A DNA stretch of 64,000 nucleotides from Ancylobacter defluvii (GTDB lineage: Bacteria > Pseudomonadota > Alphaproteobacteria > Rhizobiales > Xanthobacteraceae): positions 158,240-222,239 of the forward strand of contig NZ_JAHBGD010000017.1 in assembly GCF_018390605.1 (NCBI RefSeq), read 5' to 3'. The notes below the pieces were generated by a model, which saw only the letters and a program-made list of their open reading frames with translations, made no database searches and was not told the DNA's origin. How positions within the stretch are numbered: the first letter of the stretch is position 1; the number at the start of each line of letters is the position of its first letter. Positions 34,126 through 43,042 of the stretch are shown here, one piece after another. Position numbers and translations under genes: made by a program.

Positions 34126-34304
34126 GGTACTGTCTCCCGAACGGGGCTCGCCGCCTGCCATGATCCGGCGACGTCGCCCATCTTGTCCTTAAAGCATGTC
34201 CTACCCGGTCGCGTGCGTTTTTCCGCGCATATTTTGCTTCGCAGGCCAAGTACATCTATCGTGAACGCCGTCGAACGAACTGCCGTCCGGCCCCGCCGAC
34301 GCGT

Positions 34305-34357
34305 CTGTCTGACGCGAGGTCGATCCGGGACTCCCGAACGATCCTTTCGTCAGACAG
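34305..34357. promoter_or_regulatory. Ten-bp inverted repeat upstream of the petP-like gene
   Basis: CTGTCTGACG (34305-34314) and CGTCAGACAG (34348-34357) are exact inverted copies with a 33-bp spacer, 37 bp before the MarR-type start. They could be paired binding sites for the MarR or OmpR regulator encoded next, or the stem of a leader structure. Confidence 0.45.
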
Positions 34358-34393
34358 GGCTTCTTGGTAACGATCATAACGAAAAAAGTCAAC

Positions 34394-34981
34394 ATGGCTG
34401 ACATAAATGTCTCGCAACCGCCCCACGCCAATGCGGCGGATCTCGACTCCGCCGCAGCGGGCGACGCTGCGCCGCGCAGCCAGATCGACCTGATCGAGCT
34501 GCTGTTCTTCGCCTATCGCAACTTCGTCAGCGACCCGGACAAGGTGCTGCAGGGCTACGGCTTCGGCCGTGCCCACCACCGGGTGCTGCATTTCGTCAAC
34601 CGCCATCCCGGCATGCGGGTCACCGATCTGCTCGACATATTGCGCATCACCAAGCAGAGCCTCGGCCGGGTGCTGCGCGAGCTGGTCGAGGGCGGCTTCG
34701 TCGACAGCCGCGCCGGCTCCTCCGACCGGCGCCAGCGGCTGCTGCATCTCACGCCGAAGGGGGCGGCGCTGGCGCGCGATTTCGTCGCCATCCAGTCGCA
34801 GCGCATCGAAAAGGCGCTCGCCGCCTGCTCGCCGGGTGCGCGCGAGGATGTCCGCCGCTTTCTTGTCGCCATGATCGATGCCGAAGATCAGGCGGCGGTC
34901 GAGAAGCTCATCGTCCGCGCCGACCTGGCCGCCGTGTCGGGCGGCACGCGCGCCGGCAAGGCGCCCGCCCGCCCCCGCTAG
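34394..34981 (+). CDS. petP: MarR-family regulator, PetP-like
   Basis: A 195-residue MarR regulator: IDLIELLFFAYRNFVSDPDKVLQGYGFGRAHHRVLHFVNRHPGMRVTDLLDILRITKQSLGRVLRELVEGGFVDSRAGSSDRRQRLLHLT. The order MarR then OmpR-type response regulator is that of petP-petR in Rhodobacter, where the pair is required for growth and sits upstream of petABC. Here petABC lies 18 kb away. ATG 34394 is the likely start; a TTG at 34364 is in frame and there is no clear Shine-Dalgarno. The gene name is by analogy. Confidence 0.78.
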   Translation: MADINVSQPPHANAADLDSAAAGDAAPRSQIDLIELLFFAYRNFVSDPDKVLQGYGFGRAHHRVLHFVNRHPGMRVTDLLDILRITKQSLGRVLRELVEGGFVDSRAGSSDRRQRLLHLTPKGAALARDFVAIQSQRIEKALAACSPGAREDVRRFLVAMIDAEDQAAVEKLIVRADLAAVSGGTRAGKAPARPR

Positions 34982-34990
34982 GAGACCTCG

Positions 34991-35734
34991 ATGCTCGACG
35001 CCGCCAATCCCGGCCCCTCCTCGCCCGCCCGGCCGCGCATGGCGACGCCGGCCGACGACGCCGTGCACCTGCTCATCGTCGACGACGACCGCCGCATCCG
35101 CGACCTGCTCTCGCGTTTCCTGTCCGAGCAGGGCTACCGGGTGACGACGGCAGAGTCGGCGGACGATGCCCGCGGCCGCCTCGCCGGCCTCACCTTCGAC
35201 CTGCTGATCCTCGACGTGATGATGCCGGGCATGAACGGTCTCGACCTCGCAAAGCTGGTGCGCACCGAATCGACCGTGCCGATCCTCATGCTCACCGCCC
35301 GCTCGGAGACCGAGGACCGCATCAAGGGGCTGGAGATCGGCGCCGACGACTATCTCGCCAAGCCTTTCGAGCCGCGCGAACTGCTGCTGCGCATCAACAA
35401 CATCCTGAAGCGTTCCACCGTCCCACCGACGCAGGCCATCGAATCGGTGCGCTTCGGGCCGTTCGTCTTCCATCTGGAGCGCGGCGAGCTCAGCCGCGAC
35501 GGCGAGCTGGTCCGCCTCACCGACCGCGAGCGCGACATGCTGCGCGTGCTCGGCGAGCGGCCCGGCGAGACGGTGCCGCGCCAGGCGCTGGTGGCGCCGG
35601 GCATCTCCGCCGGCGACAGGGCGGTCGACGTGCAGGTGAACCGCCTGCGCCGCAAGATCGAGCGCGACCCCGCCAACCCCGCTTATCTGCAGACGGTGCG
35701 CGGCGTCGGCTACCGGCTGGTCGTGGCGCCTTGA
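34991..35734 (+). CDS. petR: OmpR-family response regulator, PetR-like
   Basis: A 247-residue two-component regulator. Receiver domain residues about 26-140 with acidic pocket VDDD, phospho-acceptor Asp in LLILDVMMPGMNG, Thr in LMLTARSE and Lys in DDYLAKPFEP; OmpR-type winged helix from about 150 to the end (RLTDRERDMLRVLGERPGE, VDVQVNRLRRKIERDPANPAYLQTVRGVGYRLV). Nine bases after the MarR gene; its stop overlaps the kinase start. It is expected to be phosphorylated by that kinase. Confidence 0.9.
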   Translation: MLDAANPGPSSPARPRMATPADDAVHLLIVDDDRRIRDLLSRFLSEQGYRVTTAESADDARGRLAGLTFDLLILDVMMPGMNGLDLAKLVRTESTVPILMLTARSETEDRIKGLEIGADDYLAKPFEPRELLLRINNILKRSTVPPTQAIESVRFGPFVFHLERGELSRDGELVRLTDRERDMLRVLGERPGETVPRQALVAPGISAGDRAVDVQVNRLRRKIERDPANPAYLQTVRGVGYRLVVAP

Positions 35735-37230
35735 GCCTGCTCGACGATCAGCGGCTGGGCGCCGCCCGCCACTTCCTGCGCGATGTCGCGGCGCGCATGC
35801 GGGCGAACAATGCCCGCCTCGCCGCCCGCATCGATCGCACGATGCCGAAGAGCGTCCACGTCGCCTGGGATGCCGCGTGCGGCGCCAATGCCCGCATGCG
35901 GGCGAACAATGCCCGTTTCGGCTCCTGGTTCAACAGCGTCATGCCGAAGGGCCTTTATGCCCGCTCGCTGATCATCATCGTCACGCCGATGGTGATCCTG
36001 CAATCGGTGCTGGCCTTCGTGTTTATGGAGCGTCACTATAATACCGTAACCCGCCGCCTTTCCGCCGCGGTGTCGCAGGACATCTCGGCCATCGCCGACT
36101 TCGCCGTCGCCTTCCCCTCCCCGGAGGGCCGCGAGCAGGTGCGGCAGATCGCCCAGTCGTCCATGGGCCTGTCGGTCGATTTCCTGCCGGACGAGCACCT
36201 GCCGCCGCCGGGACCCAAGCCGTTCTTCTCCATCCTGGATTCCAACTTCACCGGCGAGTTGGGCAAGCGGCTGCGCCGGCCGTTCTGGACCGACACCGTC
36301 GGCAACTCCAACCTCATCGAGGTGCGGATCCAGTTCGACGACATGGTGATGCGGATCTTCGCCCGCCGCAGCCAGGCCTATCTGTCGAACTCGCACATCT
36401 TCCTGGTGTGGATGGTCGGCACCTCGCTGGTGCTGCTCGCCGTTGCCATCCTGTTTCTGCGCAACCAGATCAAGCCGATAGAGGCGCTGGCCGACGCCGC
36501 CATCGCCTTCGGCAAGGGCCGCGACGTCACCGGCTTCCGGCCGCGCGGTGCCCGCGAGGTGCGCGGCGCGGCGCTGGCGTTCCTCGAGATGCGGCGGCGC
36601 ATCGAGCGGCAGATCGAGCAGCGCACCACCATGCTGGCCGGCGTCAGCCACGACATGCGCACCATCCTCACCCGCTTCAAGCTCGAGCTGGCCTTCCTGA
36701 ACGAGGCCGAGACCGACGCCTTGCGCAAGGATGTCGACGAGCTGCAGAGCATGTTGGAGGCCTATCTCGCCTTCGCCCGCGACGACATGGGCGAGCCGCC
36801 GGTGCTCACCGACATTGCCCGCCTCATCGAGGAGGCCCGCGTCAATGGCGAGCGCCACGGCGCCGGCGTCACCTCCGCCTTCTCCGGCGATCCGATGGTG
36901 ACGCTGCGGCCCGATGCCTTCCGCCGCTGTCTGGCCAACCTGGTCGCCAATGGCTGGCGCTATGCCGACCGCATCGACATCAACGGCACCCGTGCCGAGC
37001 GCTGGCTGATCGTGACGGTGGACGACAACGGGCCCGGCATCCCGCCGGAGCGGCGCGAGGAGGTGTTTCGGCCGTTCTTCCGGCTCGACGAGGCCCGCAA
37101 CCAGGATGCCGGCGGCTCGGGGCTCGGCCTCACCATCGCCCGCGACGCCGCCCGCGCGCATGGCGGCGACGTATCGCTCGGCGACAGCCCGCTCGGCGGC
37201 CTGAGGGCGACGATCCGCATCCCGGTGTGA
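35731..37230 (+). CDS. Sensor histidine kinase, EnvZ-like
   Basis: A 499-residue membrane kinase starting at TTG 35731, overlapping the stop of the response regulator (TTGA). Order: a polar N-terminal stretch of about 75 residues with two RMRANNAR repeats (22-29, 55-62), TM1 near 77-98, a periplasmic sensor of about 125 residues, TM2 (FLVWMVGTSLVLLAVAILFL), HAMP, H-box AGVSHDMRTILTRFKLEL with the phospho-His, N-box LVANGWRYA, G1 VDDNGPGIPPE and G2 GGSGLGLTIARD. The second N-box residue is Gly instead of the usual Ala, which is minor. Cognate of the PetR-like regulator. Confidence 0.92.
   Translation: MSLLDDQRLGAARHFLRDVAARMRANNARLAARIDRTMPKSVHVAWDAACGANARMRANNARFGSWFNSVMPKGLYARSLIIIVTPMVILQSVLAFVFMERHYNTVTRRLSAAVSQDISAIADFAVAFPSPEGREQVRQIAQSSMGLSVDFLPDEHLPPPGPKPFFSILDSNFTGELGKRLRRPFWTDTVGNSNLIEVRIQFDDMVMRIFARRSQAYLSNSHIFLVWMVGTSLVLLAVAILFLRNQIKPIEALADAAIAFGKGRDVTGFRPRGAREVRGAALAFLEMRRRIERQIEQRTTMLAGVSHDMRTILTRFKLELAFLNEAETDALRKDVDELQSMLEAYLAFARDDMGEPPVLTDIARLIEEARVNGERHGAGVTSAFSGDPMVTLRPDAFRRCLANLVANGWRYADRIDINGTRAERWLIVTVDDNGPGIPPERREEVFRPFFRLDEARNQDAGGSGLGLTIARDAARAHGGDVSLGDSPLGGLRATIRIPV
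35794..35915. repeat. Pair of identical 23-bp repeats in the kinase N-terminus
   Basis: The 23 bp at 35794-35816 recurs unchanged at 35893-35915, exactly 99 bp (33 codons) later and in frame, giving two RMRANNAR stretches. Each copy contains CGGGC-GAACAAT-GCCCG, a possible small hairpin. Confidence 0.9.
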
Positions 37231-37243
37231 AGGGTGGCGACAG

Positions 37244-37637
37244 ATGATCGGGCGCTACCAAGGCGGCTGCCTGTGCGGCGACATCCGCTTCGCAGCCGTC
37301 GGCCCTGCCAGGAACCCGCATAGCTGCTCTTGCAGCGTCTGCCAGCGGCACACCGGCGCGCTGACGGCGCTGTGGTGGAGTTTCCCGCCGACCGCATCGT
37401 CTGGACCGGACCGGCCGGCACGCCGTCGACCTATCGATCCTCGGACGTCTCCAGCCGCGCCTTCTGTCCGACATGCGGCAGCACGCTCGGCGCCCGCGAC
37501 GACGCCCCCGTCGTCGCGCTGCTCGTCGCACCTTCGACGACATCACCTCGCCTGAGCTCGTGCCGGCCGAGCACTCATTCGCCGACCGGCGGCCGGCATG
37601 GTGGCATGTCGAGATCAAGCCGGACGAGACGGCATAG
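37244..37637 (+). pseudogene. GFA (glutathione-dependent formaldehyde-activating family) gene with two frameshifts
   Basis: Reading from ATG 37244 gives the GFA start MIGRYQGGCLCGDIRFAAVG...CSCSVCQRHTGALTALW; the family continues in a second frame from about 37378 (VEFPADRIVWTGPAGTPSTYRSSDVSSRAFCPTCGSTLGARDD) and in a third from about 37533 (FDDITSPELVPAEHSFADRRPAWWHVEIKPDETA) to TAG 37635-37637. All zinc Cys pairs are present across the frames. Two frameshifts in under 400 bp point to a recent pseudogene or, less likely, assembly errors. The intact family has about 130 residues. Confidence 0.85.
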
Positions 37638-37652
37638 GTCGTCCGTGCGGCC

Positions 37653-38006
37653 TCAGAACAGCCTTGCGCCGTTCGGCACCTCGCGGTCGGGGGCGAACAG
37701 CACCACCGCGCCGTCCTCGTCCGGGAAGCCGAGGGTGAGCACCTCCGACATGACCGGCCCGATCTGGCGCGGCGGGAAGTTCACCACCGCCGCCACCTGC
37801 CGGCCGATGAGATCCTCCGGCGCATAATGCACGGTGATCTGCGCCGTGGACTTCCTCACCCCGACATGCGGGCCGAAATCGATCACCAGCTTCAGCGCCG
37901 GCTTGCGTGCCTCGGGAAAGGATTCGGCCTGGATGATGGTGCCGACACGGACATCGACCTTCAGGAAGTCGCCGATGTCGATGGTCGCGGCGGGTGCAAG
38001 GCTCAT
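37653..38006 (-). CDS. csaA: CsaA-type tRNA-binding protein
   Basis: A 117-residue protein with the EMAP/tRNA-binding OB fold of Csa[49 protein letters not shown], then [51 protein letters not shown]. CsaA binds tRNA and has chaperone-like export activity in Bacillus; the exact role here is unknown. Length matches the family (110-120). It lies 38 bp upstream-side of proC's end on the same strand. Confidence 0.93.
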   Translation of the reverse strand: MSLAPAATIDIGDFLKVDVRVGTIIQAESFPEARKPALKLVIDFGPHVGVRKSTAQITVHYAPEDLIGRQVAAVVNFPPRQIGPVMSEVLTLGFPDEDGAVVLFAPDREVPNGARLF

Positions 38007-38044
38007 GACATCCTCCCTTGTCGTCGAGTGTTGATCCGGCCGGC

Positions 38045-38869
38045 TCAGCCCGCCAGCTCGCGCGAGCGGCGGGCGGCCGCGGCGACCGCCTCGGTCAGCA
38101 GCGGCCCGAACCCCTTCGTCTCGTCCATCAGCACCGCCAGCGCCGCCGCCGTGGTGCCATTCGGCGAGGTGACGTTGCGACGCAGCTGCGCCGGGTCGAT
38201 GCCGGAGCGGACGATCAATTCGCCGGCGCCGGCGACGGTGGCCCGCGCCAGCCGGTCCGCCATGTCAGCCGGCAGCCCGGCCTTGGTGCCGGCCTCCGCC
38301 AGCGCCTCGGCGAGCAGGAACACATAGGCCGGCCCCGAACCCGACACCGCGGTGGCGACGTCGATCAGGTCCTCGCGCTCTACCCATTCGCAGCCGCCGG
38401 TAGCCTTGAGCAGCGCATCGGCGATGCGCATCTGCTCCGGCGAGACCGAGGCATTCGGCACCGCCACGGTGACACCGCGCCCGATCGCTGCCGGCGTGTT
38501 GGGGATTGAGCGCACCACCGCCGTGCCCGGTGCGAAATGACCCTCGAGAAAGGCGAGCGTGCGTCCCGCCATCACCGAGACCACCAGCGTGTCCGGCCCG
38601 GCGAGCGGCGCCACCCTGGCGAGCACGTCGGGGGCCACCTGCGGCTTGACCGCCAACAGCATCACCGCCGGCACCCCGCCATTGAGCGGATTGAGCGCCA
38701 CGCCGCGCGCCTCCAGCATCGCGGCCACTTCCGGCGGCGGACCGGGATCGACCACCGCGATGCGGGCCGGCTCGAGCCCGAGGCTGATCCAGCCCTGGAG
38801 CATGGCGCCGCCCATCTTGCCCGCGCCCACCAGCAGGACACGGCCGGGAATGTCGGAAAGAGAAGCCAT
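38045..38869 (-). CDS. proC: Pyrroline-5-carboxylate reductase
   Basis: A 274-residue ProC for the final step of proline synthesis. It has the Rossmann loop [45 protein letters not shown] and the family signature [28 protein letters not shown] near the C-terminus, with [14 protein letters not shown] 38869 rather than 38884 is chosen for homology and the GAGGCG upstream. Probably cotranscribed with csaA downstream and the YbjN-like gene upstream. Confidence 0.96.
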   Translation of the reverse strand: MASLSDIPGRVLLVGAGKMGGAMLQGWISLGLEPARIAVVDPGPPPEVAAMLEARGVALNPLNGGVPAVMLLAVKPQVAPDVLARVAPLAGPDTLVVSVMAGRTLAFLEGHFAPGTAVVRSIPNTPAAIGRGVTVAVPNASVSPEQMRIADALLKATGGCEWVEREDLIDVATAVSGSGPAYVFLLAEALAEAGTKAGLPADMADRLARATVAGAGELIVRSGIDPAQLRRNVTSPNGTTAAALAVLMDETKGFGPLLTEAVAAAARRSRELAG

Positions 38870-38998
38870 AGGTTCGCCTCGCACTTCTGCGCCGCCGAAG
38901 CGGTATCGGGCAAGGGATTACCGGATTCGCCCGATCAATGCTGCCCCATCGGCACCGGTGTCCACCGCGTCGAGCGGCGGCCGGGGGTTACCGTCCCG

Positions 38999-39496
38999 TC
39001 ACGCCTCGCCGATGGTCTCGAACAAGGTGGCGTCCATCGCCTCGCGGGCCGACTTGCCGGCCCAGACCACGAACTGGAAGGCCGGAAAATAGCGCTCCAC
39101 CGCTTCCACCGCCACTTCCATCAGCACTTCGCACTGGCGGTCGGTCGCCTCGGCTCCGGCCAGCAGCAAGGCATGGCGGAACATGATCACGCCCTCCTTC
39201 GACCACAGGTCGAAATGGCCGACCCACATCTGCTCGTTGATCAGCGAGAGCAAACGCAGCACTTCGTTCTTGCGCTTCTCCGGCACCTTGAGATCGAAGG
39301 CGCAGGCGATGTGCAGCGCTTCCACCTCGTCCATCCACTGGAAGGAGACGTGGCAATCGGTCCACCGCCCTTCCACCGAGATGGTGATCTCGTCCTCGGC
39401 CGATCGCTCGAACGACCATTCGTTGAGCGCGGCCATGCGCTCGACGAGATCAAGCGGATTGAGGCGGGTGTCGGCTTCGAAATCGGTATAGGTCAT
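38999..39496 (-). CDS. YbjN domain-containing protein
   Basis: A 165-residue YbjN-family protein as found upstream of proC in Hyphomicrobiales: NPLDLVERMAALNEWSFERSAEDEITISVEGRWTDCHVSFQWMDEVEALHIACAFDLKVPEKRKNEVLRLLSLINEQMWVGHFDLW. The fold resembles type III secretion chaperone-like proteins; the role is unknown, perhaps regulatory. ATG 39496 is chosen because GCGAGG precedes it and homology begins near there; upstream in-frame ATG 39595 adds a non-conserved stretch. Confidence 0.9.
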   Translation of the reverse strand: MTYTDFEADTRLNPLDLVERMAALNEWSFERSAEDEITISVEGRWTDCHVSFQWMDEVEALHIACAFDLKVPEKRKNEVLRLLSLINEQMWVGHFDLWSKEGVIMFRHALLLAGAEATDRQCEVLMEVAVEAVERYFPAFQFVVWAGKSAREAMDATLFETIGEA

Positions 39497-39729
39497 GCTC
39501 GACCTCGCGAGGCTGGGACGCGGGAGGGGGTCGAACGCACGCAACGCGAACAGCAGGCCGGCAACCCTTTCGATCTCCGAACGAATCGCCGTCATCCGAC
39601 TATATCGCGCTGAATCCGTACCTCGCTACGACCGTTCGTGGGTGATCGCCTCTCGACAATCAATAGATTGAAGGTGTCAGGGATTCGCCGGGTGCCGCAA
39701 GCATTGCGGTCCGGCATCCACAACAGCCC

Positions 39730-39996
39730 TCACTCGGGTGTTTCGAGCTTGGCGAGCCGGGCCTCCAGCGCCGCCAGTCGCGCCTCGAGCTTCTCGTTTT
39801 CCTCGCGGGCAGCGGCGGCGAGATCCTTCACCGTGTCGAACTCCTCGCGCGTCACCACGTCGAGCTCGCGCAGGACCCGTTCAGCCTGGGCGCGCATCAC
39901 CGTCTCGGCTTCGCGCCGCACGCCGGTGGCGACGCCGGCGGCGTCGTTCATCAGTCGCGCAAAATCGTCGAAGATGCGGCTCGTCGTCTGGGTCAT
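39730..39996 (-). CDS. ubiK: UbiK-like accessory factor (BMFP domain)
   Basis: An 88-residue mostly helical protein: N-terminal amphipathic part MTQTTSRIFDDFARLMNDAAGVATGVRREAE and a C-terminal coiled coil with heptads EEFDTVKDLAAAAREENEKLEARLAALEARLAKLE. This is the YqiC/BMFP/UbiK pattern; UbiK aids ubiquinone synthesis by forming a membrane-associated complex with UbiJ. No UbiJ is seen here. Divergent from lgt. The 233 bp before it and 264 bp after hold no gene that I can support. Confidence 0.85.
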   Translation of the reverse strand: MTQTTSRIFDDFARLMNDAAGVATGVRREAETVMRAQAERVLRELDVVTREEFDTVKDLAAAAREENEKLEARLAALEARLAKLETPE

Positions 39997-40260
39997 GGCT
40001 CTTTTCTCCCGGCTTGACGCCTCAGGATCAACAATGGGGCGCAAGTCCCCGCACCGCAAGGGCGCAGCCACCGTCGCACCCATGTTCCACACGCAGGGGC
40101 GACCGTGGAACGCACCTCGGAGGCCATGCTCCGGCCTTGCGGGCCCATCTCCGGCCTTGATCCTGTCACGCGGGGGGGGCAAGACCGTGGCGGCGTCGGC
40201 GCCGCACGAGTCGTGCCGCGGCCGGTCGCGCCGCCATTGGTCCCGCATTCCGGACGCCTC

Positions 40261-41115
40261 ATGCTGATCGCGACACCGCCGCTTCTCGTTCTGCCCTTCC
40301 CGGCCATCGATCCCGTGCTGATCCAGCTCGGCCCCTTTGCCGTCCGCTGGTACGCGCTCGCCTATGTCGCCGGCCTGCTCATCGGCTGGTGGCTGGCGAA
40401 GAAGCTCTGCGCCACGCCGGCGCTGTGGGGCGGCAAGTCCGCCATCCCGCCGGAGGAGTTCGACGACGCCGTGGTGTGGGTGGCGTTCGGCGTCATCCTC
40501 GGCGGGCGCCTCGGCTATGTGCTGTTCTACAACCTGCCCTATTACGCCTCCCACCCGATGGAAGCGCTCACCGTCTGGCATGGCGGCATGTCCTTCCACG
40601 GCGGCTTCCTCGGCTCCATCCTCGCCATGGCGCTGTTCTGCCGCCGCCGCGGCCTGCCCCTGATGTCGATGCTGGATATCGCCGCCGCTGTGGTGCCGAT
40701 CGGCCTGTTCCTCGGCCGCCTCGCCAATTTCATCAATAGCGAGCTGTGGGGCCGCGTCACCGACGTGCCCTGGGCTTTCGTCTTCCCCACCGGCGGCCCC
40801 GAGCCGCGCCATCCGAGCCAGCTCTACGAGGCGGCGCTGGAAGGCGTCGCCATCTTCGTCATCCTGCAGATCGCGATCCATGGCTTCAAGGCGCTGGCGC
40901 GACCCGGCATCGTCGGCGGCCTGTTCGTGATGCTCTACGGCCTCTCGCGGATCATCGTTGAATTCGTGCGCGAGCCCGATCCGCAGCTCGGCTATCTCGC
41001 CGGCGGCTGGCTGACCATGGGCATGCTGCTGTCGGTGCCGATGGTGCTGTTCGGCGCCTGGCTCGCCTGGCACTCCTCGCGCCGGCCACCGCTGAACGAG
41101 CGCGTCCCCGCATGA
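40261..41115 (+). CDS. lgt: Prolipoprotein diacylglyceryl transferase
   Basis: A 284-residue polytopic enzyme that adds diacylglyceryl to the lipobox Cys of prolipoproteins. Key motifs: [62 protein letters not shown] (HGGMSFHGG, catalytic His) and the family signature [21 protein letters not shown], then [16 protein letters not shown] 40261 marks the start of homology; its Shine-Dalgarno is weak. It overlaps the next gene by ATGA. Confidence 0.96.
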   Translation: MLIATPPLLVLPFPAIDPVLIQLGPFAVRWYALAYVAGLLIGWWLAKKLCATPALWGGKSAIPPEEFDDAVVWVAFGVILGGRLGYVLFYNLPYYASHPMEALTVWHGGMSFHGGFLGSILAMALFCRRRGLPLMSMLDIAAAVVPIGLFLGRLANFINSELWGRVTDVPWAFVFPTGGPEPRHPSQLYEAALEGVAIFVILQIAIHGFKALARPGIVGGLFVMLYGLSRIIVEFVREPDPQLGYLAGGWLTMGMLLSVPMVLFGAWLAWHSSRRPPLNERVPA

Positions 41116-42278
41116 GCGAGGCGCCAACGCCGCTGGCGCATGAGCTCGCCGCCCGCATCGCCGGGGACGGGCCACTCACCGTCGCCGACTATATGGCCGA
41201 ATGCCTGCTGCATCCCCGCCACGGCTATTATTCCACCCGCGAGCCGTTCGGGCAGGGTGGCGACTTCGTCACCGCGCCGGAAATCAGCCAGATGTTCGGC
41301 GAACTCGTCGGGCTGTGGGCGGCAGACAGCTGGATACGTCTCGGCTCCCCGGCCCCGTTCATTCTCGCCGAGCTCGGCCCCGGCCGCGGCACCCTGATGG
41401 CCGACGCCTTGCGGGCCGTCCGCATCGTCCCCGGCTTTCTCGATGCCGCCCGCCTCGTGCTGGTCGAAGCCTCCCCGCGCCTGCGCGCGGTGCAGAAGCG
41501 TGCCCTCGCCGGCCACGCCGTCGAATGGGCCGACCGGGTGGAAGACCTGCCGGCCGGCCCGCTGATCCTCATCGCCAACGAATTCGTCGACGCGCTGCCG
41601 ATCCGCCAGTTCCTCCGCATGCCGGAGGGCATTGCCGAACGCATGGTCGGCCTCGATGGCGCCTGCCCTCCCGGTTCCGACGCCCTCGCCTTCGGCCTGC
41701 GCCCCGGCGCCCGCCTGGATGCCGCTGCCGAGCGGCGGCTGCTCGCCGCCCCGGCCGGCGCGTTGCTGGAAATCTGCCCGCTCGGCCAGAGCGTCGCCGC
41801 CCATGTCGGCGCCCGCCTTGCGCGCGACGGCGGCGCGGCGCTGTTCATCGATTATGGCCACAAGGGCGAACACGAACCCTCAGGCGGCTTTGGCGACACG
41901 CTGCAGGCGCTGCGTGCCCATGTTTACGATCATCCGCTCGCCCACCCCGGCGAGGCCGACCTCACCGCCCATGTCGACTTCGCTGCGCTGGCGATCGCCG
42001 CGCGAAGAAACGGCGCCCGCGCCTTCGGCCCCATCTGCCAGGGCGACCTGCTGGAGCGCCTCGGCCTCCATGCCCGTGCCGAACGGCTGAAGCGCAATGC
42101 CGGCCCGGAAGCCGCCGCCGCCATCGATGCCGCCGCGCTTCGGCTCGCCGGCACCCACCAACAGGGCATGGGCGCTCTCTTCAAGGCGCTCGCGCTGGTG
42201 CATCCTTCCCTCGGCGCCCCGGCCGGATTCGCGGCCGGCGAAGAGTTCGTCGAGAACATCGGAGACGAAACCGCATGA
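41112..42278 (+). CDS. MidA/NDUFAF7-type SAM-dependent methyltransferase
   Basis: A 388-residue class I methyltransferase of the MidA/NDUFAF7 (DUF185) family, known in eukaryotes to methylate an arginine of the NDUFS2 subunit of complex I. Landmarks: [46 protein letters not shown] loop [31 protein letters not shown] and [52 protein letters not shown] 41112 overlaps the lgt stop; its own stop overlaps pgeF. The bacterial target is probably NuoD/NuoCD but is not shown. Confidence 0.9.
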   Translation: MSEAPTPLAHELAARIAGDGPLTVADYMAECLLHPRHGYYSTREPFGQGGDFVTAPEISQMFGELVGLWAADSWIRLGSPAPFILAELGPGRGTLMADALRAVRIVPGFLDAARLVLVEASPRLRAVQKRALAGHAVEWADRVEDLPAGPLILIANEFVDALPIRQFLRMPEGIAERMVGLDGACPPGSDALAFGLRPGARLDAAAERRLLAAPAGALLEICPLGQSVAAHVGARLARDGGAALFIDYGHKGEHEPSGGFGDTLQALRAHVYDHPLAHPGEADLTAHVDFAALAIAARRNGARAFGPICQGDLLERLGLHARAERLKRNAGPEAAAAIDAAALRLAGTHQQGMGALFKALALVHPSLGAPAGFAAGEEFVENIGDETA

Positions 42279-43039
42279 AGGTCGAATCCCCCGCCCTCAA
42301 GGCGCTGCCCGGCATCCGCCACGCGTTCTTCACTCGCGAGGGCGGCGTGTCGGAGGGCATCTATGCCGGCCTCAATGGCGGCACCGGCTCGGGCGATGCG
42401 GCGGAGAACGTCGTCGAGAACCGCGCTCGCATGGCCGCCGCGCTCGGCGTGCCGCCGACGCATCTGCTCACCGCCTGGCAAATCCATTCGCCGGACTGCC
42501 TCGTTGCTCGCGTGCCGTGGGACGAGCGCCCCAAGGCCGACGCGGTGGCGACCGACACGCCCGGCGTCGCGGTCGGCATCGCCATCGCCGATTGCGGCCC
42601 GGTGCTGTTCGCCGATGCCGAGGCGGGTGTCGTCGGCGCCGCCCATGCCGGCTGGAAGGGGGCGGTCGGCGGCGTACTCGATTCCACCCTCGCCCGCATG
42701 GAGGAGCTGGGGGCAAAGCGCGCGCGCATCGTCGCCGCCATCGGCCCGCTGATCCGCCAGCCGAGCTACGAGGTCGGCCCCGAATTCGTCGCCAACCTCA
42801 CATCCCTCGATGCCGGGAACATCCGCTTCCTCGCGCCGTCCGAGCGGGCGGGGCACGCGATGTTCGACCTGCCCGGCTACATCGCCGCCCGGCTGACCCG
42901 CCTCGGCGTCGGCACGGTCGAGGATCTCGGCCTCGACACCTATGCCGACGAGGCCCGCTTCTATTCCTATCGCCGCGCCACCCATCGCGGCGAGCCCGAT
43001 TACGGCCGGTTGATCGCCGCCATCACCCTGGTGCCTTGA
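42275..43039 (+). CDS. pgeF: Purine nucleoside phosphorylase / polyphenol oxidase family (laccase domain, PgeF)
   Basis: A 254-residue PgeF/YlmD/YfiH-family enzyme. Motifs: HAFFTREGGVSEGIYAGLN, LLTAWQIHSPDCL, TPGVAVGIAIADCGPVLFAD (with the Zn/Cu-ligand Cys), GVVGAAHAGWKGAVGGVL (HAGW) and the C-terminal SYRRATHRGEPDYGR. Members edit peptidoglycan precursors (removing wrongly added L-Ser) and have been shown to act on purine nucleosides. ATG 42275 overlaps the previous stop (ATGA), keeping the lgt-midA-pgeF order. Confidence 0.93.
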   Translation: MKVESPALKALPGIRHAFFTREGGVSEGIYAGLNGGTGSGDAAENVVENRARMAAALGVPPTHLLTAWQIHSPDCLVARVPWDERPKADAVATDTPGVAVGIAIADCGPVLFADAEAGVVGAAHAGWKGAVGGVLDSTLARMEELGAKRARIVAAIGPLIRQPSYEVGPEFVANLTSLDAGNIRFLAPSERAGHAMFDLPGYIAARLTRLGVGTVEDLGLDTYADEARFYSYRRATHRGEPDYGRLIAAITLVP

Positions 43040-43042
43040 GCC

